A stretch of DNA of 64,000 nt from Streptomyces sp. CB02009 (GTDB lineage Bacteria > Actinomycetota > Actinomycetes > Streptomycetales > Streptomycetaceae): positions 602,956-666,955 of the forward strand of contig NZ_LIVV01000003.1 in NCBI RefSeq assembly GCF_001905825.1. Direction: 5' to 3'. Every line of letters begins with the position of its first letter. Positions within the stretch are counted from its first letter, which is position 1. The notes under the pieces were generated by a model. The model saw only the letters and a program-made list of their open reading frames with translations, was not told where the DNA came from and ran no database searches. The position numbers were made by a program, and so were the translations under genes. This document shows positions 52,283 to 61,258 of the stretch, in pieces.

Positions 52283-53116
52283 TCAGCGAGCCGGGCGAGC
52301 CTCGACGGGCAGCCACTCGAAGGAAGCGGCGGCGTCGGCGGCCTTGTACTCCAGGCCGATCCAGCCGTCGTAGCCGGCCTTCTTCAGCTCGTCGAGGAGC
52401 TGCTCGAGCGGCAGGTCGCCGGTGCCCGGCGCGCCGCGGCCCGGGTTGTCCGCGATCTGGACGTGGCCGGTCTTGGCCGCGTACTCCGCGATGACCTGGC
52501 TGACGTTCTCGCCGTTCATCGACAGGTGGTAGATGTCGAGGAGGAACTTGGCGTTGCCGAGCCCGGTCGCCGCGTTGACCTTGTCGATGACCTCGATCGC
52601 GGAGGGGGCGCTCACCAGCGGGTAGAGCGGCGACTCCGGCTTGTTCAGGGTCTCGACGAGGAGGATCGCGCCGATCCGGTCGGCCGCGCGGGCGGCCAGG
52701 ACCAGGTTCTCCAGGGCGAGGGCGTCCTGGATCTGCGGGTCGACGCCCTCGACGCGGTTGCCGTAGAGCGCGTTGAGCGCCTTGCAGCCGACCGAGGCGG
52801 CGAAGTCCGCGGCCACCTCGATGTTGGCGCGGAAGCGGTCCGACTCGTCCCCGGGTACGGAGAGGGCTCCGCGGTCCGGGCCGGGGAGCTGCCCGGCGTA
52901 GAAGTTCAGGCCCACCAGCTGGGTGCCGGCGTCCTCAAGAGCCTCCTTGAGGGCGTCGAGCTCGCTCTGCTCGGGGGTGGCGGTGTCGATCCAGGGCCAC
53001 CACAGCTCGACCGCGGTGAAGCCCGCCGCGGCGGCGGCCGCGGGGCGCTCCAGGAGCGGGAGTTCCGTGAAGAGGATCGACAGGTTCACATCGAAGCGCT
53101 GGTCCGTGTATCCCAT
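52283..53116 (-). CDS. hyi: Hydroxypyruvate isomerase
   Basis: A 277-residue TIM-barrel enzyme of the xylose-isomerase-like fold. Opens RFDVNLSILFTELPLLERP, with metal/substrate residues in AVELWWPW, LLVETLN, FLLDIYHL and HVQIADNPGRGAPGTGD, as in E. coli Hyi. Interconverts hydroxypyruvate and tartronate semialdehyde. First gene of hyi-glxR, under the tandem TTCCG/CGGAA operators. Confidence 0.92.
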   Translation of the reverse strand: MGYTDQRFDVNLSILFTELPLLERPAAAAAAGFTAVELWWPWIDTATPEQSELDALKEALEDAGTQLVGLNFYAGQLPGPDRGALSVPGDESDRFRANIEVAADFAASVGCKALNALYGNRVEGVDPQIQDALALENLVLAARAADRIGAILLVETLNKPESPLYPLVSAPSAIEVIDKVNAATGLGNAKFLLDIYHLSMNGENVSQVIAEYAAKTGHVQIADNPGRGAPGTGDLPLEQLLDELKKAGYDGWIGLEYKAADAAASFEWLPVEARPAR

Positions 53117-53131
53117 GAGGGGCGGCGCTCC

Positions 53132-53196
53132 TTCCGTATCGCGGAAGTAAGTTTCTGTCTGACGGAATGTTGCAAGGCGGGGGAGCTGCTTGTCAA
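53132..53196 (-). promoter_or_regulatory. hyi promoter with tandem TTCCG-N5-CGGAA operators
   Basis: A perfect TTCCG-N5-CGGAA lies at 53132-53146 and a one-mismatch copy (TTCTG-N5-CGGAA) at 53153-53167, 21 bp apart as before gcl. Upstream on the minus strand TTGACA (53196-53191) is the -35, with CAACAT (53172-53167) as a possible -10 after 18 bp. Confidence 0.65.
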
Positions 53197-53253
53197 GAGG
53201 TCGCCGCAGGTCCGGGGCTCCCGTGGACGGGAGCGGGGCCGTAGCGTGGGGCC

Positions 53254-53508
53254 ATGGTGCGTTTGAGAGTGGAGTTCACGACCGAGCCGTTCGACCTCGA
53301 CGAGGCGCCGGCGCACGCGGTCGTGGCCCGTGAGGTCATCCAGTCGGCAGAGCTCGACGCGGTCGACGTCGGCCCCTTCGGCAACACGGCGGAAGGCGGT
53401 GCCGACGAGGTGCTCACCGCCGTCGACGCGCTGCTGCGCGAGTCGCTCGCGGCCGGGGCCACCCGTGTCTCGCTCCAGGTCAATGTGATCGGGGAGGGCG
53501 AGAAGTGA
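53254..53508 (+). CDS. Small MTH1187/DUF77-like protein
   Basis: An 84-residue alpha/beta protein. The strand-helix-strand-helix-strand order with GPFGNTAEGGADEVLTAVDALLRESLAAGATRVSLQVNVI resembles the thiamine-binding-like MTH1187/YkoF ferredoxin-like family. Overlaps the next gene by 4 bp (GTGA). Divergent from hyi. Ligand unknown; it might bind a ring-nitrogen compound and act with the HTH protein. Confidence 0.6.
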   Translation: MVRLRVEFTTEPFDLDEAPAHAVVAREVIQSAELDAVDVGPFGNTAEGGADEVLTAVDALLRESLAAGATRVSLQVNVIGEGEK

Positions 53509-53891
53509 ACGAGCACCCGCTGGTCACCGCCGTCAAGCCGCTGGTCGACGCCATGGGCGCCGAGCTGCTCGTCCCCGCGCAGGCGGAGGCCGACGACGTC
53601 GTCCTGTCCTGGGAGGGCGAGGACGTGCTCGCGGTACGGCTGCCGCAGCTGTCCGAATCCCTCGACCACATCCTCGTGGCGATGGAGCGGCGGCACGGGA
53701 TGCCGCTGGCCGAACTGGACCGCAAGGCCAAGCAGGAGGTCGTCCGCCTTCTGGAGGCGCGCGGGGCCTTCGCCGTACGCCATGGAGTGGAGACGGTGGC
53801 GGGTGCACTCGGTGTCAGCCGCTTCACCGTGTACAACTACCTCAACCGGGAGACCGCCCTGAACAGGGAAAAGGCCGCCAAGGGCGAGTAG
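53505..53891 (+). CDS. Helix-turn-helix regulator candidate
   Basis: A 128-residue protein with a Fis/PucR-like C-terminal HTH (VETVAGALGVSRFTVYNYLNRE, about 93-115) and an N-terminal alpha/beta segment with VVLSWEGEDVLAVRLPQL. Sits between the hyi-glxR and uraD transcripts and ends about 70 bp before the CAACA/TGTTG operator of uraD. A good candidate for the regulator of that palindrome, although no binding evidence exists in the sequence. Confidence 0.7.
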   Translation: MNEHPLVTAVKPLVDAMGAELLVPAQAEADDVVLSWEGEDVLAVRLPQLSESLDHILVAMERRHGMPLAELDRKAKQEVVRLLEARGAFAVRHGVETVAGALGVSRFTVYNYLNRETALNREKAAKGE

Positions 53892-53958
53892 TTGATCATG
53901 TGTGGCCACAAGCCGTCGTCCGGATGTCGGGACGACGGCTTTTGTGTGGCCGAGTTTT

Positions 53959-53997
53959 CAACAAAGTGTTGACGTTGTGTTGCGGAGGGCGTTAGCT
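53959..53997 (+). promoter_or_regulatory. uraD promoter with CAACA-N3-TGTTG operator
   Basis: Palindrome CAACA-N3-TGTTG at 53959-53971 overlaps the -35 TTGACG (53969-53974). After 17 bp follows TTAGCT (53992-53997). The layout is identical to the catalase promoter at 51197-51235, and both palindromes are preceded by TTTT. Confidence 0.65.
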
Positions 53998-54046
53998 ATC
54001 CGCAGCCCGTCCGACGCACAGCGAAAAACAGCCACGGAGGCTTCCC

Positions 54047-54571
54047 GTGACTTCAGGTACGACACCGGGCCTCACCCGGTTCAACACCTCCGCGGACAGC
54101 GAGGCCCTCGCCGCGCTCCACGAGGTGTGTTCCAGTTCGGCGTGGGGGAGCAAGATTCTCGCCCAGCGCCCGTACACCACCGCCGAAGCTCTCTTCCTCG
54201 CCAGCGACGCCGCCATGGCCGAGCTGACCGCCGAGGACCTGGCCGAGGCGATGGCGGGGCACCCGCCGATCGGTCGTCCGAAGGCCGGGGACCCGACCTC
54301 CTCCCGTGAACAGAGCGGGATGGCCGGCGCCTCCGCGGAGCTCAAGGCCGAGATGCTCGAACTCAACCTGGCCTACCAGGACACGTTCGGACACGTCTTC
54401 CTCATCTGCGCCACCGGCCTGACCGGCGAGCAGATGCGCGACGCGCTCCGGCAGCGGATCGGCAACTCGCCCGAGGCGGAGCGGGAGATCGTCCGCACCG
54501 AACTGGGCAAGATCAACCGCATCCGGCTGACCCGTCTCGTAGAGACCTCCGAGGAAGAGAGCTCCGCATGA
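54047..54571 (+). CDS. uraD: OHCU decarboxylase
   Basis: A 174-residue helical enzyme; GTG 54047 with GGAGG 6 nt upstream. Active-site His in AGHPPIGRPK (near 67), Glu in SSREQSG, and the FGHVFLICATG stretch. Decarboxylates 2-oxo-4-hydroxy-4-carboxy-5-ureidoimidazoline to S-allantoin. Third step of urate oxidation, encoded first in the operon. Overlaps uraH by 4 bp. Confidence 0.92.
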   Translation: MTSGTTPGLTRFNTSADSEALAALHEVCSSSAWGSKILAQRPYTTAEALFLASDAAMAELTAEDLAEAMAGHPPIGRPKAGDPTSSREQSGMAGASAELKAEMLELNLAYQDTFGHVFLICATGLTGEQMRDALRQRIGNSPEAEREIVRTELGKINRIRLTRLVETSEEESSA

Positions 54572-54957
54572 GCACCGACACCACGGCCTCGGTGTCCACA
54601 CACATCCTGGACACCAGCATCGGCCGCCCCGCCGAGGGCGTCGCCATCACGCTCGCGGCCCGCAGCGGCTTCGACGCGGAGTGGGTCGCGCTCGGCGGTT
54701 CCGCCACCGACGCGGACGGGCGCTGCAAGGACCTGCCGGCGCTGCCGGAGGGCACCACCCACGTACGCCTCGACTTCGAGGTCGAGACGTACTTCTCCAA
54801 GAAGCAAGCCGAGGCGCAGCAGGACGCCCCCCGCGTAAGGGACAGCGGTGCGTTCTTCCCGGAGGTGGCGATCACGTTCGCCGTCACGCCGGGCGAGCAC
54901 TATCACGTACCGCTGCTGCTCAACCCGTTCGGCTACTCCGTATACCGAGGGAGCTAG
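54568..54957 (+). CDS. uraH: 5-hydroxyisourate hydrolase
   Basis: A 129-residue transthyretin-related protein. STHILDTSIGRPA at the N-terminus and the diagnostic C-terminal YRGS. The middle contains a slightly longer loop (FSKKQAEAQQDAP) than enterobacterial HiuH. Hydrolyses 5-hydroxyisourate to OHCU. ATG overlaps the uraD stop. Confidence 0.93.
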   Translation: MSTDTTASVSTHILDTSIGRPAEGVAITLAARSGFDAEWVALGGSATDADGRCKDLPALPEGTTHVRLDFEVETYFSKKQAEAQQDAPRVRDSGAFFPEVAITFAVTPGEHYHVPLLLNPFGYSVYRGS

Positions 54958-54962
54958 CAGAC

Positions 54963-55886
54963 ATGCCCACGATTCTCGGCCAGAACCAGTACGGCAAAGC
55001 AGAGAACCGCGTCGTCAAGATCACGCGGGACGGCGACACCCACCACATCAAGGACCTGAACGTCTCCGTCGCCCTCTCCGGCGACCTCGACGACGTCCAC
55101 CTCACCGGCTCCAACGCCAACTGCCTCCCCACCGACACGACGAAGAACACCGTCTTCGCGTTCGCCAAGGAGTACGGCATCGAGTCCGCCGAGCAGTTCG
55201 GCATCCACCTCGCCCGCCACTTCGTGACGAGCCAGGAGCCGATCAAGAAGGCGCGCATCCGGATCGAGGAGTACTCCTGGGAGCGCATCGCGTCCTCCGA
55301 GGCCAACTCCAAGTTCATCGGCGCCGACGAGGTCAACCACTCCTTCGCCCGCAAGGGCCAGGAGACCCGCGTCACCCAGATCACCTACGACGGCGCGAAC
55401 TGGGAGGTCATCTCCGGCCTCAAGGACCTCGTGGTCATGAACTCCACCAACTCGGAGTTCTGGGGCTACATCAAGGACCAGTACACGACGCTCCAGGAGG
55501 CGTACGACCGCATCCTGGCCACGCAGGTGTCCGCCCGCTGGCGGTTCAACTGGACCGACGACGAGCAGCGCATGCCCAACTGGGAGCGGTCCTACGAGCA
55601 GACCAAGAAGCACATGCTCGAGGCCTTCTCGGAGACGTACTCGTACTCCCTCCAGCAGACGCTGTACCAGATGGCCACGCGCATCATCAACCACCGCTCG
55701 GAGATCGACGAAGTCCGCTTCTCGCTCCCGAACAAGCACCACTTCCTGGTCGACCTCGAGCCCTTCGGCCTCAAGAACGACAACGAGGTCTACTACGCCG
55801 CCGACCGCATGTACGGCCTCATCGAGGCCACCGTCCTCCGGGACGGAGCCACGGCGCAGATCCCGGTCGACATGACCAACCTCTAA
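54963..55886 (+). CDS. uox: Urate oxidase (uricase)
   Basis: A 307-residue cofactor-free uricase of two T-fold domains. ATG 54963 lies 5 bp after the uraH stop, behind a GGGAG. Conserved catalytic features: Lys in YGKAENRV, Thr in TDTTKNTVFAFAKEYG and His in NKHHFLVDLEPFG. Oxidises urate with O2 to 5-hydroxyisourate and H2O2, which explains the shared operator with catalase. No peroxisomal-type tail, as expected. Confidence 0.95.
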   Translation: MPTILGQNQYGKAENRVVKITRDGDTHHIKDLNVSVALSGDLDDVHLTGSNANCLPTDTTKNTVFAFAKEYGIESAEQFGIHLARHFVTSQEPIKKARIRIEEYSWERIASSEANSKFIGADEVNHSFARKGQETRVTQITYDGANWEVISGLKDLVVMNSTNSEFWGYIKDQYTTLQEAYDRILATQVSARWRFNWTDDEQRMPNWERSYEQTKKHMLEAFSETYSYSLQQTLYQMATRIINHRSEIDEVRFSLPNKHHFLVDLEPFGLKNDNEVYYAADRMYGLIEATVLRDGATAQIPVDMTNL

Positions 55887-55957
55887 GCGGCGTCCGCGTG
55901 ACCGGCCCCCGCCCGCCCGCAGTCGGGCGGGGGCCGCGCCGGACCGGAGGGAATCTC

Positions 55958-57364
55958 ATGGCACAGCCAGCAAAGGGGCCGGCACCCGCCGAAGGCCCGT
56001 GTTCCACCCTGCCGGGCACGACCGACCAGGTCCACCCGGTGGACGAAAAGCTCCCCGCCTCGCGGCTCGTCCCCGCGGCACTCCAGCACATCGCCGCCAT
56101 GTACGCGGGCGTCGTCACCCCTCCGCTCATCATCGGGCAGGCGGTCGGCCTGGACGCCGCCGGAATGACCCGGCTCATCGCCGCCAGCCTGCTCATCGCC
56201 GGCTGCGCCACCATCCTGCAGACGCTCGGCGTCCGGAACTTCGCCGGCAACCGGCTCCCGTTCGTCAACGCGGCCTCCTCCGCCGGCATCGCGCCGATGC
56301 TCGCCATCGCCGAGACCAGCGCCCCCGGCCACCAACTCCCCGCCATCTACGGTGCAGTGATGGTCGCCGGAGTGTTCTGCCTCGCCGTCGGCCCCTTCTT
56401 CGGCAGGCTCCTGCGCTTCTTCCCGCCGCTCGTCACCGGCGTCGTCATCACCCTCATCGGGGTGACCCTGATGCCCGTCCCCGTCGGCTGGGCGCAGGGC
56501 GGCGACCGGACCGCCGCCGACTTCGGCGCCATGAAGTACCTGGCACTCGCCGGCTTCACCCTCGTCGTCATCCTGCTCTTCCAGCGCTTCGGCAAGGGCT
56601 TCGTCAAGCAGATCGCCCTGCTGCTCGGCCTCTTCATCGGCACCCTCGCCGCGATCCCCTTCGGGATGGCCGACTTCACCGCCCTGCGCGAGGCGCCCGT
56701 CGCGGCCCTGCCCGCCCCCTTCGCCTTCGGCGCCCCCGAGTTCCAGCCCGCCGCGATCCTCTCCCTGTGCATCGTGATGCTGGTCCTGATGACCGAGTCC
56801 AGCGCCGGCATGCTCGCCCTCGGCGAGATCTGCGACCGCCGCAGCGACGGCCGGACCATCACCCGCGGACTGCGCACCGACGGCATCGCCACCCTGGTCG
56901 GCCCCGTCTTCGGCGGCTTCCCGACCTCGGCCTTCGCCCAGAACGTCGGCGTCGTCTCGCTGACCCGGGTGCGCTCCCGGTACGTGGTCGCCGTCGCCGG
57001 CGGCGCCCTGCTGGTCCTCGGCGCCTTCCCGGTCCTCGGCGCCGTCGTCTCCATGGTCCCGATGCCCGTCCTCGGCGGCGCCGGTATCGTGCTCTTCGGT
57101 TCGATCGCGGTCAGCGGCATCCGCACCCTCTCGGAAGCCGGACTCGACGACAGCTCCAACATCATCCTGGTGGCCGTCGCGCTCGGAGCGGGCATCATCC
57201 CGCTCGCCGCTCCCACTTTCTACGCCGACTTCCCCGCCTGGGCGCAGACCGTGCTCGGCTCCGGCATCAGCGCCGGCGCGCTCGTCGCCGTCCTGCTGAA
57301 TCTGTTCTTCCACCATCTCGGCACCCGGAGCCGTCGCACGGCTCCGGCACTCAAATCCTCCTAG
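55958..57364 (+). CDS. NCS2 purine permease (urate/xanthine type)
   Basis: A 468-residue nucleobase transporter, about 12-14 helices. QHIAAMYAGVVTPPLIIG opens TM1; the NCS2 signature TESSAGMLALGEI and TSAFAQNVGVVSLTRVRSR lie in the second half. ATG 55958 after GGAGG. Placed between uricase and an amidohydrolase; urate or xanthine is the likely substrate. Confidence 0.88.
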   Translation: MAQPAKGPAPAEGPCSTLPGTTDQVHPVDEKLPASRLVPAALQHIAAMYAGVVTPPLIIGQAVGLDAAGMTRLIAASLLIAGCATILQTLGVRNFAGNRLPFVNAASSAGIAPMLAIAETSAPGHQLPAIYGAVMVAGVFCLAVGPFFGRLLRFFPPLVTGVVITLIGVTLMPVPVGWAQGGDRTAADFGAMKYLALAGFTLVVILLFQRFGKGFVKQIALLLGLFIGTLAAIPFGMADFTALREAPVAALPAPFAFGAPEFQPAAILSLCIVMLVLMTESSAGMLALGEICDRRSDGRTITRGLRTDGIATLVGPVFGGFPTSAFAQNVGVVSLTRVRSRYVVAVAGGALLVLGAFPVLGAVVSMVPMPVLGGAGIVLFGSIAVSGIRTLSEAGLDDSSNIILVAVALGAGIIPLAAPTFYADFPAWAQTVLGSGISAGALVAVLLNLFFHHLGTRSRRTAPALKSS

Positions 57365-57412
57365 GGTCCTGCCGTGCCCACACCACCCCCGAGGAATGAA
57401 GGAAGCACCGCC

Positions 57413-58801
57413 ATGGCAGCACCTTCGGCAGCCCAGCGCATCGTCATCGAGAACGCGGCGATCGCGACCGTCGACGCGAACGACACCGAGTACGCCTCCG
57501 GCTACCTCGTCGTCGCGGACAACAAGATCGAGTCCATCGGCGCCGGCAAGGCTCCCGAGGGCCTGGAGAACGTGGTCCGGCGCATCGACGCCACCGGCCA
57601 TCTCGTCACGCCCGGTCTCGTCAACACCCACCACCACTTCTACCAGTGGATCACCCGGGGCCTGGCGACCGACCACAACCTCTTCAACTGGCTCGTCGCC
57701 CTCTACCCGACCTGGGCGCGGATCGACGAGCAGATGGTGCGCGCCGCGGCGCAGGGCTCGCTGGCCATGATGGCCCGCGGCGGTGTCACCACCGCCATGG
57801 ACCACCACTACGTGTACCCGGTGAACTCCGGCGACCTGTCCGGTGCCATCATCGGCGCCGCCTCCGACATGGGCGTCCGCTTCACCCTCGCCCGCGGTTC
57901 CATGGACCGCAGCGAGAAGGACGGCGGCCTGCCGCCGGACTTCGCCGTCGAGACCACCGAGGGCGCGCTCGCCGCGACCGAGGAGACGGTGAAGAAGTAC
58001 CACGACGCCTCCTTCGACGCGATGACCCAGGTCGCCGTCGCCCCCTGCTCGCCCTTCTCGATCTCCACCGAACTCCTCCGGGAGGGCGCCGCGCTCGGCC
58101 GCCGCCTCGGTGTGCGCATGCACACCCACGGCTCGGAGACCGTGGAGGAGGAGAAGTTCTGCCACGAGCTGTTCGGCATGGGCCCGACGGACTACTTCGA
58201 GTCCACCGGCTTCCTCGGCGAGGACGTGTGGATGGCGCACTGCGTCCACATGAACGACTCCGACATCGCGGCCTTCGCCCGCACCAAGACCGGTGTGGCG
58301 CACTGCCCCTCGTCCAACGCGCGTCTCGCCGCCGGCATCGCCCGCGTCCCCGACATGCTGAAGGCGGGCGTACCCGTCGGCCTCGGCGTCGACGGCACCG
58401 CCTCCAACGAGTCCGGCGAGCTCCACACCGAGCTGCGCAACGCGCTCCTCATCAACCGGCTCGGCGCCCACCGCGAGGCCGCGCTCAACGCCCGCCAGGC
58501 CCTGCGCCTCGGCACCTACGGCGGCGCCCAGGTCCTCGGCCGCGCCGACAACATCGGCTCCCTCGAGGCCGGCAAGCTCGCCGACTTCGTCCTGTGGAAG
58601 ATCGACGGCCTCGGCCACTCCACCATCGCCGACCCGGTCACCGCCATCGTCTTCGGCGCGGCGGCCCCGGTCACCGCCTCCTTCGTCAACGGCAAGCAGA
58701 TCGTCGAGAACAACCGACTGCTCACCGTCGACGAGGACACCATCGCGCGCGACGCGCGCGCGGAGGCCCAGCGTCTGGCCCGCATCGCGGCCCAGGCCTG
58801 A
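57413..58801 (+). CDS. 8-oxoguanine/guanine deaminase-type amidohydrolase
   Basis: A 462-residue ATZ/TRZ-family metal hydrolase. Motifs GLVNTHHHFYQW (metal ligands), MHTHGSE, AHCVHMNDSD and GLGVDGTASNES. The HHHFYQ block matches 8-oxoguanine deaminases. Converts an oxidised or normal guanine base towards urate or xanthine, feeding the upstream enzymes. ATG 57413 with GGAAG 8 nt upstream. Last gene before the hairpin, hence end of the uraD operon. Confidence 0.88.
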   Translation: MAAPSAAQRIVIENAAIATVDANDTEYASGYLVVADNKIESIGAGKAPEGLENVVRRIDATGHLVTPGLVNTHHHFYQWITRGLATDHNLFNWLVALYPTWARIDEQMVRAAAQGSLAMMARGGVTTAMDHHYVYPVNSGDLSGAIIGAASDMGVRFTLARGSMDRSEKDGGLPPDFAVETTEGALAATEETVKKYHDASFDAMTQVAVAPCSPFSISTELLREGAALGRRLGVRMHTHGSETVEEEKFCHELFGMGPTDYFESTGFLGEDVWMAHCVHMNDSDIAAFARTKTGVAHCPSSNARLAAGIARVPDMLKAGVPVGLGVDGTASNESGELHTELRNALLINRLGAHREAALNARQALRLGTYGGAQVLGRADNIGSLEAGKLADFVLWKIDGLGHSTIADPVTAIVFGAAAPVTASFVNGKQIVENNRLLTVDEDTIARDARAEAQRLARIAAQA

Positions 58802-58881
58802 TCCTCCCCACGGAGTCCGACCGAGGGGGACGGCCCTCGGTCGGTCGCCGCGGACCCGAGCGGGGTCCGCGGCAGCCCGAC

Positions 58882-58920
58882 CGGGAGGTGCCGTACGCAG
58901 AAGACGTACGGCGCCTCCCG
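58882..58920 (+). terminator. Terminator of the uraD-uricase operon
   Basis: A 16-bp inverted repeat (58882-58897 and 58905-58920) with one G-T pair and a 7-nt loop, 80 bp after the deaminase stop. The remaining part of the 300-bp gap to 59102 holds a GGAGG site for the next gene and nothing else I recognise. Confidence 0.8.
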
Positions 58921-59102
58921 GGACGGTGATGTCCGCCCGCACCCCCACCGGGCGCCCGTCCCCGCGTCGCAGACTCCCCTCGCGCGCACCGCACCTCCGC
59001 CGTACCCCGCAACGAGCCGCACCTCCTGCACCCCGCACCGCATCGCACCACCTCCCTGAACCCCGCGTCACCGCCGACGCGTAACCGACCGGAGGAACCG
59101 CC

Positions 59103-60551
59103 GTGGCCGCCAAGCCCCAGGTTCGCAATGCACAAGACGCAGGCTCCGCCGCCGACGACCGCGAGACTCATCCGGTCGACGAGACGCTGCCCCCACTGAA
59201 GATGCTCACCAGCGGCCTCCAGCATGTGGCCGCCATGTACGCCGGGGTCGTCGCCCCGCCCCTGATCGTCGGAGCGGCCGTCGGCCTCTCCGGCACCGAA
59301 CTCACCTTCCTGACCGGCGCCAGCCTCTTCACCGCGGGGCTCGCGACCTTCCTCCAGACGCTCGGGGTCTGGAAGATCGGCGCCCGGCTCCCCTTCGTCA
59401 ACGGCGTCACCTTCGCCGGTGTCGCACCGATGCTCGCCATCGTCGACACCACCGACGACAAGGCCGACGCGCTCCCCGTGATCTTCGGCGCGATCATCGT
59501 CGCCGGACTTCTCGGCTTCCTCGCCGCCCCCTGGTTCTCCCGGCTCGTGCGGTTCTTCCCGCCAGTCGTCACCGGCACCGTGATCACCCTCATAGGCGTC
59601 TCCCTCCTCCCGGTCGCCTTCGGCTGGGCGCAAGGGCCCAATCCCGCCGCCGAGGACTACGGTTCGACCACGTTCCTCACGCTCGCCGGCATCACGCTCG
59701 TCGTCGTCCTCCTGCTCCGCCGCTTCACCCGCGGCTTCGTCAAGCAGATCGCGGTCCTCCTGGGCCTCGTCATCGGCACCCTCATCGCCATACCGTTCGG
59801 CGTCACCGACTTCTCCCCGGTGACCGAGGCGGACATCGTCGGCTTCCCGACGCCGTTCCACTTCGGCGGCCCGCAGTTCGCCCTCGCCGCGATCATCTCG
59901 ATGTGCGTGGTCATGCTGGTCTCCATGACGGAGTCGACCGCCGACATGCTGGCCCTCGGCGAGATCGTCGAACGGCCCGCCGACGAGAAGACCATCGCGG
60001 CCGGACTGCGCGCCGACACCCTCGGCTCCGCGCTCAGCCCGCTCTTCAACGGCTTCATGTGCAGCGCCTTCGCGCAGAACATCGGCCTGGTCGCCATGAC
60101 CCGGATCCGCAGCCGCTTCGTCGTCGCCTGCGGTGGCGGCTTCCTGGTCCTGATGGGCCTCTCCCCGGTCGCCGCCTCGCTGATCTCGGTCGTCCCCCGG
60201 CCGGTGCTCGGCGGCGCGGGTGTCGTCCTCTTCGGCTCGGTCGCCGCCAGCGGCATCCAGACCCTGGTCAAGGCCGGTCTCGAGAAGGACAACAACGTCC
60301 TCATCGTGGCCGTCTCCCTGGCCGTCGGCATCATCCCGATCACCGCGCCGGAGTTCTACCACGCCTTCCCGGAGACGGCGAAGATCATCCTGGACTCGGG
60401 CATCTCGACCGGCTGCGTCGCGGCCGTCCTGCTCAACGTGGTCTTCAACCACCTGGGCCGGGGCCGGGACGACGACGACGTCACCGCACCGATGGAGCCC
60501 GGCGACGAGATCTCCGGCAGCCGCACGGCGAAGGCGGCGCACGTCCACTGA
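59103..60551 (+). CDS. Second NCS2 nucleobase permease
   Basis: A 482-residue NCS2 transporter similar over its full length to the first (HVAAMYAGVVAPPLIVGAAVG, TESTADMLALGEI, CSAFAQNIGLVAMTRIRSR). GTG 59103 after GGAGG. Local duplication followed by divergence, with a longer acidic C-terminal tail (DDDDVTAPMEPGDE). Probably transports a different purine, or allantoin/hydantoin, given the racemase-like gene downstream. Confidence 0.87.
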   Translation: MAAKPQVRNAQDAGSAADDRETHPVDETLPPLKMLTSGLQHVAAMYAGVVAPPLIVGAAVGLSGTELTFLTGASLFTAGLATFLQTLGVWKIGARLPFVNGVTFAGVAPMLAIVDTTDDKADALPVIFGAIIVAGLLGFLAAPWFSRLVRFFPPVVTGTVITLIGVSLLPVAFGWAQGPNPAAEDYGSTTFLTLAGITLVVVLLLRRFTRGFVKQIAVLLGLVIGTLIAIPFGVTDFSPVTEADIVGFPTPFHFGGPQFALAAIISMCVVMLVSMTESTADMLALGEIVERPADEKTIAAGLRADTLGSALSPLFNGFMCSAFAQNIGLVAMTRIRSRFVVACGGGFLVLMGLSPVAASLISVVPRPVLGGAGVVLFGSVAASGIQTLVKAGLEKDNNVLIVAVSLAVGIIPITAPEFYHAFPETAKIILDSGISTGCVAAVLLNVVFNHLGRGRDDDDVTAPMEPGDEISGSRTAKAAHVH

Positions 60552-60610
60552 ACCCGCCCGCCGCTCCACCCCACGCCCCGGTCCCCGCGCACGCCGCGGG
60601 GCCCGGGGCC

Positions 60611-61258
60611 GTGGTGCTGATCAACCCCAACACCTCCACCGCCACGACCGCGATGATGACCGCCCTCGCCCGGCGCGCCCTGGGCGACGCCTTCCCCGTC
60701 CGCGGCGTGACGGTGACCCGGGGCCCGCGCATGCTCACCGACCCCGCCGCACTGGCTGCCGCGGCCCCGGAGGTCGTCGCCGCGGGCCTGCGCGCCGCGG
60801 CCGCCGGCGACTGCGCCGCCCTCCTCGTCGGCGCCTTCGGCGATCCGGGCGCGGAGCTGCTGCGCGCGGCCACCGACGTGCCCGTCATGGGCCTGGGCGA
60901 GGCGGCCCTCAGGGAAGCGGCCGCCGGCGGAACCCCCTTCGGCATCGCCACCACGACACCGCTCCTGGCCGACGCCATCGCGGCCCGTGTGACGGCCCTC
61001 GGCCTCGCCGACCGGTACACGGGCCTCCGCCTGACGGCGGGCGACCCTGAACACCTCTCCGCCCGACCGGAGCTGCTCCTCGACGCGCTGGAGCACGCGG
61101 TCCGCGCGTGCGTGGACCGGGACGGAGCCCGGGCGGTCGTCATCGGCGGCGGCCCGCTGGGCGACGCGGCGGAGGAACTGCGCACCCGCTGCGCCGTGAG
61201 GATCGTGGCCCCGATCCCGGCGGCGTGCGGGGCGCTGGTACGCGCGCTGCAACGGTGA
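60611..61258 (+). CDS. Hydantoin racemase/aspartate-glutamate racemase family protein
   Basis: A 215-residue protein starting VVLINPNTST, the signature of the hydantoin-racemase branch. An AFGDPGAELLR block (first-cysteine region) and AVVIGGGPLGD (second region) are present, but the usual catalytic cysteines are replaced (LLVGAFGDP, GGGP). It may therefore not racemise. Start GTG 60611 lacks a clear ribosome site. Close behind the second permease; allantoin racemase-like activity would fit the locus if a catalytic residue substitutes. Confidence 0.7.
   Translation: MVLINPNTSTATTAMMTALARRALGDAFPVRGVTVTRGPRMLTDPAALAAAAPEVVAAGLRAAAAGDCAALLVGAFGDPGAELLRAATDVPVMGLGEAALREAAAGGTPFGIATTTPLLADAIAARVTALGLADRYTGLRLTAGDPEHLSARPELLLDALEHAVRACVDRDGARAVVIGGGPLGDAAEELRTRCAVRIVAPIPAACGALVRALQR

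Noticed and set aside
55883..59128. 1081-codon minus-strand open frame opposite the permease and deaminase genes
   Set aside because: Antisense to two clearly identified genes; Gly/Asp/Val/Arg-biased composition without any motif.
58722..60569. 615-codon minus-strand open frame opposite the second permease
   Set aside because: Same compositional shadow; the opposite strand carries the complete NCS2 signature.
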